Below are positions 1-5,605 of a stretch of 5,928 nucleotides of DNA, in pieces. Origin of the DNA: Anaerolineales bacterium UBA5069 (GTDB lineage: Bacteria; Chloroflexota; Anaerolineae; Caldilineales; Caldilineaceae). The DNA is taken from positions 10,112 to 16,039 of the forward strand of contig DIAV01000332.1 of the NCBI GenBank assembly GCA_002415895.1, read 5' to 3'. Numbering within the stretch: the first letter of the stretch is position 1; every line of letters begins with the position of its first letter. The position numbers and the translations under genes were made by a program. The notes beneath the pieces are model-generated. The model had not been told where the DNA came from. It made no database searches and saw only the letters and a list, made by a program, of their open reading frames with translations.

Positions 1-140
1 TCGCCGCTGCCGGTGACAATCACCAGCCCCGCCTGCGCGCCTTCCTGGGCGCGTGCAGGAGACGCCACCAGCAGCACCAACCCAATCATCAGCAACCCAA
101 TCATGCGCAGCGCAAAGCGCCATGGCTGTGCGCTTTTCAC
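1..140 (-). CDS. Exported protein, N-terminus only; possible second DUF4430-type protein (cut by window edge)
   Basis: Only 46 codons are inside the window; the 3' part lies beyond the left edge. The translation from GTG (138-140) gives a textbook Sec signal peptide: basic n-region (K2, R8, R12), hydrophobic core IGLLMIGLVLLVA, and a cleavage site SPARAQ|EG near residue 32. The mature part begins EGAQAGLVIVTGSG, which resembles the first beta-strand of the DUF4430 domain in the gene just upstream (TIVVQTDVG). A second DUF4430 protein is therefore a plausible but unproven reading. The GTG start overlaps the TGA stop of the preceding gene (GTGA, 137-140), implying translational coupling and co-regulation by the upstream cobalamin riboswitch. 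An in-frame ATG (102-104, residue 13) is an alternative start, but it would remove the basic n-region. No ORF caller working on complete ORFs would list this gene, because it is truncated. Confidence 0.75.
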   Translation of the reverse strand, partial: MKSAQPWRFALRMIGLLMIGLVLLVASPARAQEGAQAGLVIVTGSG

Positions 141-1486
141 TTCCACACGCACCGCTCCACAGAATTGATCGCAATGGGATACGCGCGCTGCAAGAGCGCA
201 GGAATGGCCTGCTGTGTGGCAAACAAGTTGCTGCCCAAATCCTTCTGCCACTCAAAGCTGCCGTCGGGCAACTGCAGGCTCAACAGATAGGCAACGGGCG
301 ATACACCACCCACGCGCCACGCCTCACCGGCGGGGTCTTCGCCCGCTGCAACCAAGGCCTGAATGGCATAGGCTGTGGAGTTGGCATCGCTGCCGCCGCC
401 GCTTGTCAGATCATAGGCAAAGCCACCGTCGGGCTGCTGCGCCTGCTTGAGATAGGCAAGCCCGCTGACGACTTCCGTCGCCGTAACGGGTTCACCGGCG
501 GCAATGAGCGCCTGCATGACAAGCGCCGTTGTATTCGAATCGGGACCGAAACCGACCATCCACTCCCAGCCGCCGCCGGGCAGAATGGCCGCGCGCAGCG
601 TCTCCACGGCGGTCACCGGCACGGTCTCGCTAAGCGCCAAAGTGCCCAGAATCGCCCAGGCGTTGAAGCCGCTGTCTGCACTGTAGGCGCCGAGCGCCGC
701 GTCATACCATGCCATGGGCAGGCGGCTGCGCCCATTCCAGCAGGCGTCGGCAGCGGCCAGGCCCACAGCCACCTTGCCCGCGCCGGCCACGTCATGGCGG
801 GCATACTTCGTCTGCTGCGTGCGCACGTAGGCCTCGAGGTCGCGGCCCGATGTGGCCTGCCAGTCGCGTGCGGCAATGCCGTTTGCCCCAATCGCAAAGA
901 GCGTTTCGGCTGCGCCACCCATGCCGCTGTAGCCGCCGTCGCGCGGCGACTGCTGCGCGTGCAGCCAATCCAGCGCCGCGGGGATTGCGTCCACAAGGCC
1001 CACGGGCACTGTCGCCGTGCCCGTGTAGACACCCCAGCGCCAGCCCTCGATGGCGCCCGTCGCGGTAATCATTGCTTCCGACGCGCCCACAGGATAGCCG
1101 GCCCATGTTTCGCCATCCCACGCGCTGTAGTTCCAGAAGCGATCGCCGCCGCAGAAGCAATCCTCAGCCGGGCAGCCCACACCGGCAATCGCGCAAACGG
1201 CAGGGCCAAAACTCGTGTCGGCCACAGTGACATCCAGCCCCGCTGCCTGCAGCGCAGCCAGCCCGGAAATGGCCTCGGTAAAGGTGATAGGGCGCACAAG
1301 CAGCCCCACATCCGTTTGTACGACGATGGTTGCCGAATTGGCAGCGCTTGCGTCCGCGCCGGTTGCGCCTGTGCCCGTATTGTCCTGCGCACGCGCGCTT
1401 TGCGCCCCAGCCAGTAGAATGGCCGCCGCCAGCGCCACAACCACGCCGGCAAGTGTTGCCCGTATCAATCTCTGCCCTGCCGCCAT
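137..1486 (-). CDS. Secreted DUF4430 + prenyltransferase-repeat protein, transcobalamin/intrinsic factor-like (putative B12-binding)
   Basis: 449 residues. Residues 1-33 form a Sec signal peptide (basic R6/R9, hydrophobic core, cleavage at ARAQ|D), followed by a Gly/Ala/Ser/Thr-rich linker to about residue 50. Residues 53-152 look like DUF4430, the fold of the transcobalamin/intrinsic factor beta-domain: TIVVQTDVG strand, ISGLAALQAAGLDV helix, a Cys cluster (98, 105, 110, 112), and the ending VGASEAM...GAIEGWRWG. Residues 165-435 are alpha/alpha-barrel repeats of the prenyltransferase/squalene cyclase type, with recurring turns QQPDGGFAY (350-358), DSNTTALVMQAL (316-327), DANSTAYAIQAL (367-378) and LQLPDGSF (404-411). 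No cyclase DxDD acid motif was seen, so a binding rather than catalytic role is likely. The ATG at 1486 was chosen because AAGGAG lies 7 bases upstream and the signal peptide starts there; the frame stays open to 1657, but that part is riboswitch leader. The gene follows a cobalamin riboswitch and terminator, so expression should fall when B12 is plentiful. A role in extracellular corrinoid capture is inferred from this control plus architecture. The downstream exported gene overlaps by 4 bases. Confidence 0.88.
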   Translation of the reverse strand: MAAGQRLIRATLAGVVVALAAAILLAGAQSARAQDNTGTGATGADASAANSATIVVQTDVGLLVRPITFTEAISGLAALQAAGLDVTVADTSFGPAVCAIAGVGCPAEDCFCGGDRFWNYSAWDGETWAGYPVGASEAMITATGAIEGWRWGVYTGTATVPVGLVDAIPAALDWLHAQQSPRDGGYSGMGGAAETLFAIGANGIAARDWQATSGRDLEAYVRTQQTKYARHDVAGAGKVAVGLAAADACWNGRSRLPMAWYDAALGAYSADSGFNAWAILGTLALSETVPVTAVETLRAAILPGGGWEWMVGFGPDSNTTALVMQALIAAGEPVTATEVVSGLAYLKQAQQPDGGFAYDLTSGGGSDANSTAYAIQALVAAGEDPAGEAWRVGGVSPVAYLLSLQLPDGSFEWQKDLGSNLFATQQAIPALLQRAYPIAINSVERCVWK

Positions 1487-1493
1487 CTGAATT

Positions 1494-1499
1494 CTCCTT
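1494..1499 (-). promoter_or_regulatory. Ribosome binding site AAGGAG
   Basis: On the minus strand AAGGAG is followed by a 7-base spacer and ATG at 1486. It settles the start of the transcobalamin-like gene against the upstream in-frame candidates that would lie inside the riboswitch and terminator. Confidence 0.9.
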
Positions 1500-1538
1500 G
1501 CGGTGTGGGCGGTGCCGCGCCGCCCGATAGAATGCAAC

Positions 1539-1571
1539 AAAAACACCTCCACGCGGGGCGCGAGGAGGTGT
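1539..1571 (-). terminator. Intrinsic terminator, expression platform of the cobalamin riboswitch
   Basis: On the minus strand ACACCTCC (1571-1564) pairs perfectly with GGAGGTGT (1550-1543). After a T-T mismatch, an inner CGCG/CGCG stem closes a CCC loop. A run of five T (1543-1539), then G and TT, follows directly. It sits between the aptamer (ends 1627) and the start codon (1486). This is the layout of a transcription-attenuating riboswitch: ligand binding favours this hairpin and stops transcription before the coding region. The competing antiterminator pairing was not worked out. Confidence 0.88.
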
Positions 1572-1626
1572 CTCGGTCGACATTCCATGCACCACACCCC
1601 GGGCCGCGAGGGTGATTGTGCGCACA

Positions 1627-1748
1627 TACAGGCGGGCGACCTGACTTCTGCAGTCACAATGTGCTGCAGTTACAGTTGCGGGACAGTGCCGGACTTTCAC
1701 CGACTTCGCCGTTGGTGCCTGTGCCATCCGGGGCGGCAGGCGCCTGTA
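1627..1748 (-). promoter_or_regulatory. Cobalamin (vitamin B12) riboswitch aptamer
   Basis: The minus strand carries the conserved core of cobalamin riboswitches: GGCGAAGTCGGTGAAAGTCC (1710-1691), then CACTGTCCCGCAACTGTAA down to about 1670. The B12 box AGTCAGGTCGCCCGCCT lies at 1646-1630. The closing P1 stem can be seen directly: TACAGGCG (1748-1741) pairs over 8 bases with CGCCTGTA (1634-1627). A hairpin built from two CTGCAG repeats lies between the core and the B12 box. Promoter on one side and terminator on the other complete the device. It is expected to bind a cobalamin, probably adenosylcobalamin, and to switch off the downstream secreted-protein operon; ligand class (adenosyl versus methyl/aquo) was not determined. 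Confidence 0.95.
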
Positions 1749-1783
1749 GTGCATACTTCAAAGGCTTTTCAATTATGCCGAGC

Positions 1784-1812
1784 AGTGTAGGCGGGTTGCG
1801 CGCATTTGTCAA
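1784..1812 (-). promoter_or_regulatory. Sigma-70-type promoter of the B12-regulated operon
   Basis: The -35 box TTGACA (1812-1807) matches the consensus in all six bases. A 17-base spacer leads to TACACT (1789-1784), which matches the -10 consensus at four positions including the invariant first, second and last. Transcription would begin near 1777, about 30 bases ahead of the riboswitch closing stem, which fits a leader RNA of roughly 290 bases. Confidence 0.82.
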
Positions 1813-1874
1813 TCCCCCGCACACGTTCGCAGGGCAACTCAAGAGTCAGGCCCAGGACGCGGGCGAGCAAAAGA

Positions 1875-2004
1875 CAACCTCACCCCCGGCCCCTCTCCAG
1901 GCTGGAGAGAGGAGCACAGCAACTGCATCACGCCAGCAACCCGAAGCCACGCGTAGTCGTTATTCTCCCCTCTCCAGGCTGGAGAGGGGCCGGGGGTGAG
2001 GTTG
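1875..2004. repeat. Long imperfect inverted repeat, interspersed C-rich element
   Basis: Two 35-base arms (1875-1909 and 1970-2004) are inverted copies of each other apart from the two central bases of the CCAGGCTGG segment. The outer part reads CAACCTCACCCCCGGCCCCT on the left and its complement on the right. Each arm also holds a nested small palindrome, CTCTCCAGGCTGGAGAG. The 60-base middle shows no obvious structure. It lies between the 3' end of the cytochrome gene and the promoter of the B12 operon. RNA from either strand could fold into a very stable hairpin, which may end transcription or protect the cytochrome mRNA. No coding capacity or target-site duplication is evident. Similar C-rich motifs are common dispersed repeats in Chloroflexota and some other genomes (recalled, not searched). 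Confidence 0.85.
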
Positions 2005-2068
2005 CTGTTGTGCCTATGCGCGCTGGTCAAGCGACTTTTGTGGAGCGCGGATTTCGGGACTGCGATCC

Positions 2069-2755
2069 TTACTCGTCGTCTCCACTATGGCACGAAATGC
2101 AGGGGGTGAAATCCTCTTCATGGTGACACGATAGGTAGCAGTACCCCAAATCGGCCTGCTGAATCTCCATGGGCGCGATCACCGGCAAATCATGGACTTC
2201 GTGACAATTCTTGCAGTTGAATACGTTCGTGGATGTGTGCGGCACGTACATGTGTGGATTGGCCTCAACACCCTTCACAACGAACGCAGCTTCTGTCCGC
2301 GCCGCAAGTTCCTCAAAGGGTCCGTGGCAACCCAGACAGAATTCCACATCGGCTACTGCGGGCAAAGGCGGGACCGCGACTTCCTCATCTTCCGACATGT
2401 GACAATAGAGGCAGACAGCCTCGGTCATGGCACGGTGATTGGCGGGGGATGGGTTTCGGCCCGTCTCCGCTTCGTGGCAGTCCAGGCACTCAGGACGTTT
2501 GAGGACGCTGTGCGTGATGACGGAGGGTGTAGCTGCTTCGGCTACGGTTTCTGCGGACGAAGACGCGTCTTGAACAACCTCGGCAGATGGGTCCGCTGCT
2601 TCCACGGCTGTGGTTGCGGGCTGAGCCAGCGGAGAATCGCCGGCAGATAATCTTGGGTCCGTAATGGGTACACATGCTGCGACCAGAATGGCCACCAGCG
2701 CAAGCAGGGCAACTGCACTAATAAGTGCACCCACGTTCCGTTTATCTTTGGACAT
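2069..2755 (-). CDS. Hexaheme c-type cytochrome lipoprotein, probable electron donor to the flavoprotein
   Basis: 228 residues from ATG at 2755; an upstream in-frame TTG (2758) is less likely, and a GGAG lies about 10 bases before the ATG. Residues 1-28 are a lipoprotein signal peptide with hydrophobic core and lipobox VAA|C28. Residues 30-80 form an Ala/Ser/Glu/Pro-rich, low-complexity spacer that would hold the heme domain away from the membrane. Heme attachment motifs follow: CLDCH (90), CLYCH (115), CLGCH (140), CKNCH (181), CYLSCH with three intervening residues (206), and CISCH (219). Every cysteine other than C28 belongs to a heme motif. There are exactly six further histidines (82, 107, 168, 173, 188, 212), enough for bis-His ligation of all six hemes. 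The protein resembles the multiheme domain of flavocytochrome c-type reductases, and its position after a Tat-exported flavoprotein suggests it passes electrons to or from it. It has no transmembrane quinol-oxidising segment of the NapC/NrfH kind, so its own partner is unknown. Confidence 0.93.
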   Translation of the reverse strand: MSKDKRNVGALISAVALLALVAILVAACVPITDPRLSAGDSPLAQPATTAVEAADPSAEVVQDASSSAETVAEAATPSVITHSVLKRPECLDCHEAETGRNPSPANHRAMTEAVCLYCHMSEDEEVAVPPLPAVADVEFCLGCHGPFEELAARTEAAFVVKGVEANPHMYVPHTSTNVFNCKNCHEVHDLPVIAPMEIQQADLGYCYLSCHHEEDFTPCISCHSGDDE

Positions 2756-2860
2756 CAAAAACAGTCTCCGATCTTGGTACTGCTCCTGTTGCTGCTCTTT
2801 TCACTGCGCCAGGTGTACATCTTTCAGCCTGTCAGGGCGCCGATCGCAGCAGCGCGTTGT

Positions 2861-2889
2861 CCTTTAAAATTCGGGCCTGGCGGCCAGCC
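2861..2889 (-). terminator. Possible weak terminator after the beta-sandwich gene
   Basis: On the minus strand a short hairpin, CTGG-CCG-CCAG extended through one bulge by two G-C pairs, is followed by GAATTTTAAAGG. It begins 30 bases after the TAG stop of the upstream gene. The stem is short and the T run only four bases, so partial termination or no function are both possible. Confidence 0.3.
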
Positions 2890-2918
2890 ATTGTGCTTCG
2901 CATACCCGACCGTGCCCG

Positions 2919-3605
2919 CTATTGCGTCTTCTTCTCCACCTTCAACAGATTGCCGCGATAATCCTCAATAAAGCGCGCGGGCGTCAACTCTGCCCGCACG
3001 GTCATGTCGCCGTTCACAGTGACATTTGTCCGGAAGTTGTCGTACTCGCCCTTCGTCACATAGAGAACGTAGTCACCCGCCGCCGCCACCAGCGTGATCA
3101 TTCCGCTGGAATCGCTCTGGCCGACATACGGGCGCAGCGTGACACGCGCGTTCGCAATGGGCGCGTTGCTGTTGCGATTCACAACCTCGACGGTCACCGC
3201 GTGTTCAGGTTTGCCAACCACAGTGAAGCTAAATGTGAATGAAGCATCAGCGTGCGCGGGTTCCAGCGCCGGTTTGGGCAGCCTGGCCTGGAATTTGTAT
3301 GTGCCTTGGGACGCGGGCGCTCTGAGCTCCATCTCCGCCCAATACAAGTCGATCGACTCTGCATAGCGCGCAGGACTCAGAATGGCTGCTGCAACTTCTG
3401 CGCCCTCGTGATCATGGATTGTCACTGGCTGGCCGGCGAGGCTGCACCCAAGCGTGCACTTCACCCCAACCTTGATCGTAAAGTCGGTATCCAGTATCAC
3501 CGGGGAACCGACATCCCAGACGGCCATGCTCGTTGCGTGCGGCATAACGCCGAATGATTGAGACGTCGCCCCTTCTTCATGGACTACGCGATTGAGTTCT
3601 TCCAC
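2919..3605 (-). CDS. Two-domain beta-sandwich protein with carboxypeptidase regulatory/transthyretin-like C-terminal domain, function unknown
   Basis: 228 residues from GTG at 3605, supported by AGGAG six bases upstream. Residues about 25-130 look like an Ig-type beta-sandwich, with alternating hydrophobic strands (VILDTDFTIKVGVKC, QPVTIHDHEGAEVAAAIL, TYKFQARLP, FTFSFTVV). Two cysteines (50 and 54, C-x3-C) occur without a following histidine, so they are not a heme site. Residues about 135-210 match the pattern of carboxypeptidase regulatory-like/transthyretin-like domains: VTVEVVNRNSNAPIANARVTL, a DSSG turn, GDYVLYVTKGEYDNF, and a closing strand. There is no signal peptide, lipobox or membrane segment, and extending the frame upstream adds only a hydrophilic stretch. 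This is odd because both neighbours are exported. It may be a structural or assembly partner, either cytoplasmic or carried out with the folded flavoprotein by the Tat pathway. The gene lies between flavoprotein and cytochrome genes on the same strand. Confidence 0.85.
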   Translation of the reverse strand: MEELNRVVHEEGATSQSFGVMPHATSMAVWDVGSPVILDTDFTIKVGVKCTLGCSLAGQPVTIHDHEGAEVAAAILSPARYAESIDLYWAEMELRAPASQGTYKFQARLPKPALEPAHADASFTFSFTVVGKPEHAVTVEVVNRNSNAPIANARVTLRPYVGQSDSSGMITLVAAAGDYVLYVTKGEYDNFRTNVTVNGDMTVRAELTPARFIEDYRGNLLKVEKKTQ

Positions 3606-3611
3606 TTTAGG

Positions 3612-3616
3612 CTCCT
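3612..3616 (-). promoter_or_regulatory. Ribosome binding site AGGAG for a GTG start
   Basis: AGGAG precedes the GTG at 3605 with a 6-base spacer (CCTAAA). It supports the non-ATG start over the ATG codons further inside, the first of which is at residue 21. Confidence 0.75.
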
Positions 3617-3653
3617 GCAGGCGGATCGCGCTGCTTTTGGCGTAACCAAGAGA

Positions 3654-3694
3654 GACATCCCGGGGGCGGATTGCACGATCACCCCCGGGATGTC
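3654..3694 (-). terminator. Strong intercistronic hairpin, attenuator or mRNA-processing element
   Basis: GACATCCCGGGGG (3654-3666) and CCCCCGGGATGTC (3682-3694) form a perfect 13-bp stem. The 15-base loop can itself form a GAT/ATC mini-stem. It starts about 40 bases after the flavoprotein stop and ends about 38 bases before the next ribosome binding site. The minus-strand sequence after the stem (TCTCTTGG) has only a poor U tract, so it is not a canonical intrinsic terminator. Lowered read-through or 3'-end protection of the flavoprotein mRNA are the likely effects. Confidence 0.55.
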
Positions 3695-3734
3695 CGCGCG
3701 TCTTCAGAAGTTAGCGAGACGCCAGCATGACCGA

Positions 3735-5543
3735 CTAGCCGGCCAACTCCACAATGTTCGTGGCCACCGCATAGGCGCTGCTGATGTTCTTGCCGTGCCC
3801 GTGCATACCCTGGCCGGTGGCAACCTCACCCACTGCATAAAGGTTGGGGATCACCATCTCATCCTTGTCAAGCACCTGGAACTTGCCGTTGGTCCAGATG
3901 CCGGAAAGCGTGTCGTGGCCGGCGGGTGTCGCCCACGCAGCGTAAAACGGCGGCTTCTCAAGCTTGAACGAGGGGTTTTCTCTGGCAAAGTCTTCGTCAA
4001 CGCCCGAGTCTACAAACGAGTTGTAGCGCGCCACTGTCTCCTCGAGGTTGGCGGCAGGCATCGGGTAGTCCTCATAGAACTTGTTTACGATCTTCTGCGC
4101 CAACTCGGCGAGTGTGTCGGCGCTAAAGAAGTAGCCTTGCTCAATGTCCACACTGGGGGGACCGGAGACATCCCAACCCATGCGCGCAACGTGGTCGGCA
4201 TCAAAAATTCCCCAGATTGGCCCGCCAACTCGGCGTGCGTCATCTGTATCTGCATCAAGCACCGCGCTGCCCATAGCGGCGGCCAGCCAGTCATAGCTGC
4301 GTGTGTCTTCCTGGAAGAAGCGCTGCCCCAGCATGTTGACATAGATGAGCCCGGCCGTCGCACCTTCGGCCTCAGCGTCCAGGCCTTGTGCACGGACCAG
4401 CGGCCAGATGGGGCTATCCGGCGAGAAGGTGCCGACGCGATAGCCGTACTGGGAGCCGATGCCGCGCATTTTCGCCAGCGCCGATCCAGCTTCCTGTGTC
4501 TGGTTGGCAGTGGCCCCGAGGGAAGCCCCAATCGCCAGGCAGGCAAGCTCGCCGCTGGCATCCTGGAAGCTGAAGGGGTCGCCACCCACGCCGTGCGCGT
4601 GCTCCGGGCCATAGCGTGGGTCGAAGATCTGATGGAACTTCCAGTTGCTGGTGCTGCCACCCGTGGCCACGATGAGAGCCTTGGTCGCCTTGACGTTCAC
4701 TGTCGCGGTCGACTCAATGTTTCCATCTGTGAGAATGTCAACGAGGGGGCTATCACTGCCGGGGACCATTCTTGGCGTGTAGCTTGCCTGGACACCGATG
4801 ACCGCGCCTGTCCCGTCCTGGTCTCGGTAAATCTTGTCCATGTGATGGTTCATAATGAACTGGACACCCTTGTTGCGGGCGCTGACCTCGAGCGGACGCG
4901 TGAGGCCGATACCGGGGGTGCTGCTCAGGGCCGGTTCAGTCCAGCCGGTTGGATCCGTTGTAATGGTGCGCGGCACCGAGTCCGCAACCGTCCCACCTTC
5001 CTTGTAGCTGCCGGTGTTGCCACGCAGGGTGGTGTCGTCCAGATGCACCCAGCCATTTTCAAGCAGGAACTCGAACGCTGCCGGATGCGAATTGGCCGCG
5101 CCGCGCACAACCTCGCGAATGTTGTAGCGGGAGGTCGGCACCGCCGGGTGCGTATGGTCCAGATAGTACTGGGTGGGTGAGTCCACAACGCCCATTCTCT
5201 GCTGGACACTCGTGCCGCCACCGAGGTGCACATGCCCGCCACTTGTCAGCGCATGGCCGCCACAGGCAAAATTCGCCTCAATGACGATGACCGACGCGCC
5301 GAGGTCTCTGGCTCGAATGGCCGAAACGAGGCCACAGATGCCGCCACCGAGGATGACGATATCTGCCTCATGATCCCATGACTGCGGCAGCGGGCCGGCA
5401 GCGGACGGCGCCATGCTCGCTGCCGAGATTGGCGCGCAGCCAGCCAGCGCGCCCGTGCCGACGATGGCCGCCGCGCCGGTTGCCGCCGCCTGAACAAACT
5501 GGCGGCGTGTTAATTTGGTCTGGTCTCCCCCTGTAGAACTCAT
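3735..5543 (-). CDS. Tat-exported FAD-dependent reductase/dehydrogenase, FccA/UrdA/KstD-like flavoprotein
   Basis: 602 residues. The start is ATG 5543, because GAGG lies six bases upstream; the ATG at 5549 directly abuts that GAGG, and a GTG at 5555 precedes it. The N-terminus carries a twin-arginine motif TRRQFV (R13, R14) and a hydrophobic stretch ending ALAGC36, so it may be a Tat-exported lipoprotein or be cleaved nearby. The FAD-binding Rossmann motif is VILGGGICG (63-71), with the ribose-binding acid in VIVIEAN (E89), a second flavin motif IVATGG (291-296), and the C-terminal NLYAVGEVATG (567-577). VARYNSFVDSGVDEDFAR (504-521) is typical of the flavin domain of soluble fumarate reductase. 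TPAGHDTLSG (H543) corresponds to the substrate-contacting His segment. Where fumarate reductases have Arg in HGANRLGG, this protein reads HGHGKNIS (K585), so the substrate may not be a dicarboxylate. FccA carries its hemes in the same chain; here a separate cytochrome gene follows two genes downstream. Exact substrate and direction are unknown. Confidence 0.92.
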   Translation of the reverse strand: MSSTGGDQTKLTRRQFVQAAATGAAAIVGTGALAGCAPISAASMAPSAAGPLPQSWDHEADIVILGGGICGLVSAIRARDLGASVIVIEANFACGGHALTSGGHVHLGGGTSVQQRMGVVDSPTQYYLDHTHPAVPTSRYNIREVVRGAANSHPAAFEFLLENGWVHLDDTTLRGNTGSYKEGGTVADSVPRTITTDPTGWTEPALSSTPGIGLTRPLEVSARNKGVQFIMNHHMDKIYRDQDGTGAVIGVQASYTPRMVPGSDSPLVDILTDGNIESTATVNVKATKALIVATGGSTSNWKFHQIFDPRYGPEHAHGVGGDPFSFQDASGELACLAIGASLGATANQTQEAGSALAKMRGIGSQYGYRVGTFSPDSPIWPLVRAQGLDAEAEGATAGLIYVNMLGQRFFQEDTRSYDWLAAAMGSAVLDADTDDARRVGGPIWGIFDADHVARMGWDVSGPPSVDIEQGYFFSADTLAELAQKIVNKFYEDYPMPAANLEETVARYNSFVDSGVDEDFARENPSFKLEKPPFYAAWATPAGHDTLSGIWTNGKFQVLDKDEMVIPNLYAVGEVATGQGMHGHGKNISSAYAVATNIVELAG

Positions 5544-5586
5544 ATTCATCCTCACAATTTGGGTTGAAATGGATAAGGAATTGAGT

Positions 5587-5605
5587 TGTAGTGATAGTGA
5601 CTACA
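5587..5605. promoter_or_regulatory. Candidate operator dyad upstream of the flavoprotein gene
   Basis: TGTAGT and ACTACA form perfect 6-base arms around a 7-base spacer, 44 bases before the start codon. A second, imperfect dyad CACACTATATTGTG (5617-5630, six of seven pairs matching) overlaps the possible -10 box. Binding by a dimeric regulator would be expected to affect transcription of the redox cluster. No regulator family can be named from these bases. Confidence 0.35.

Noticed and set aside
53..1417. Long plus-strand open frame of 454 codons
   Set aside because: It is antisense to the DUF4430/prenyltransferase-repeat gene. The translation is rich in Arg, Cys and His without motifs, as expected for a high-GC shadow frame, while the minus-strand frame has signal peptide, repeats, RBS and riboswitch.
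137..1486. Reading the alpha/alpha-barrel protein as a squalene-hopene or terpene cyclase
   Set aside because: No DxDD-type catalytic motif was found, the protein is exported, it carries DUF4430, and it is under a B12 riboswitch. A binding function fits better.
1487..1657. N-terminal extension of the transcobalamin-like protein to 506 residues
   Set aside because: The extension would translate the B12 box side of the riboswitch and the terminator stem. The ATG at 1486 has a perfect RBS and begins a signal peptide.
1164..1754. Minus-strand open frame of 196 codons spanning the riboswitch
   Set aside because: It is in another frame of the leader and the DUF4430 gene and is explained by conserved RNA structure, not coding.
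2756..2824. Small minus-strand ORF of 21 codons (starting MYTWRSEK) ending at the cytochrome start codon
   Set aside because: It has a weak ribosome binding site, a low-complexity Ser/Arg/Lys composition and no regulatory hallmark such as a codon run; it could be a leader peptide but nothing supports it.
3654..3694. Canonical rho-independent terminator ending the flavoprotein transcript
   Set aside because: The stem is excellent but the following bases lack a U run, so full termination is not claimed.
3558..5180. Plus-strand open frame of 540 codons
   Set aside because: It is antisense to the FAD flavoprotein and has no recognisable domain. The minus-strand frame carries the Tat motif and flavin-binding motifs.
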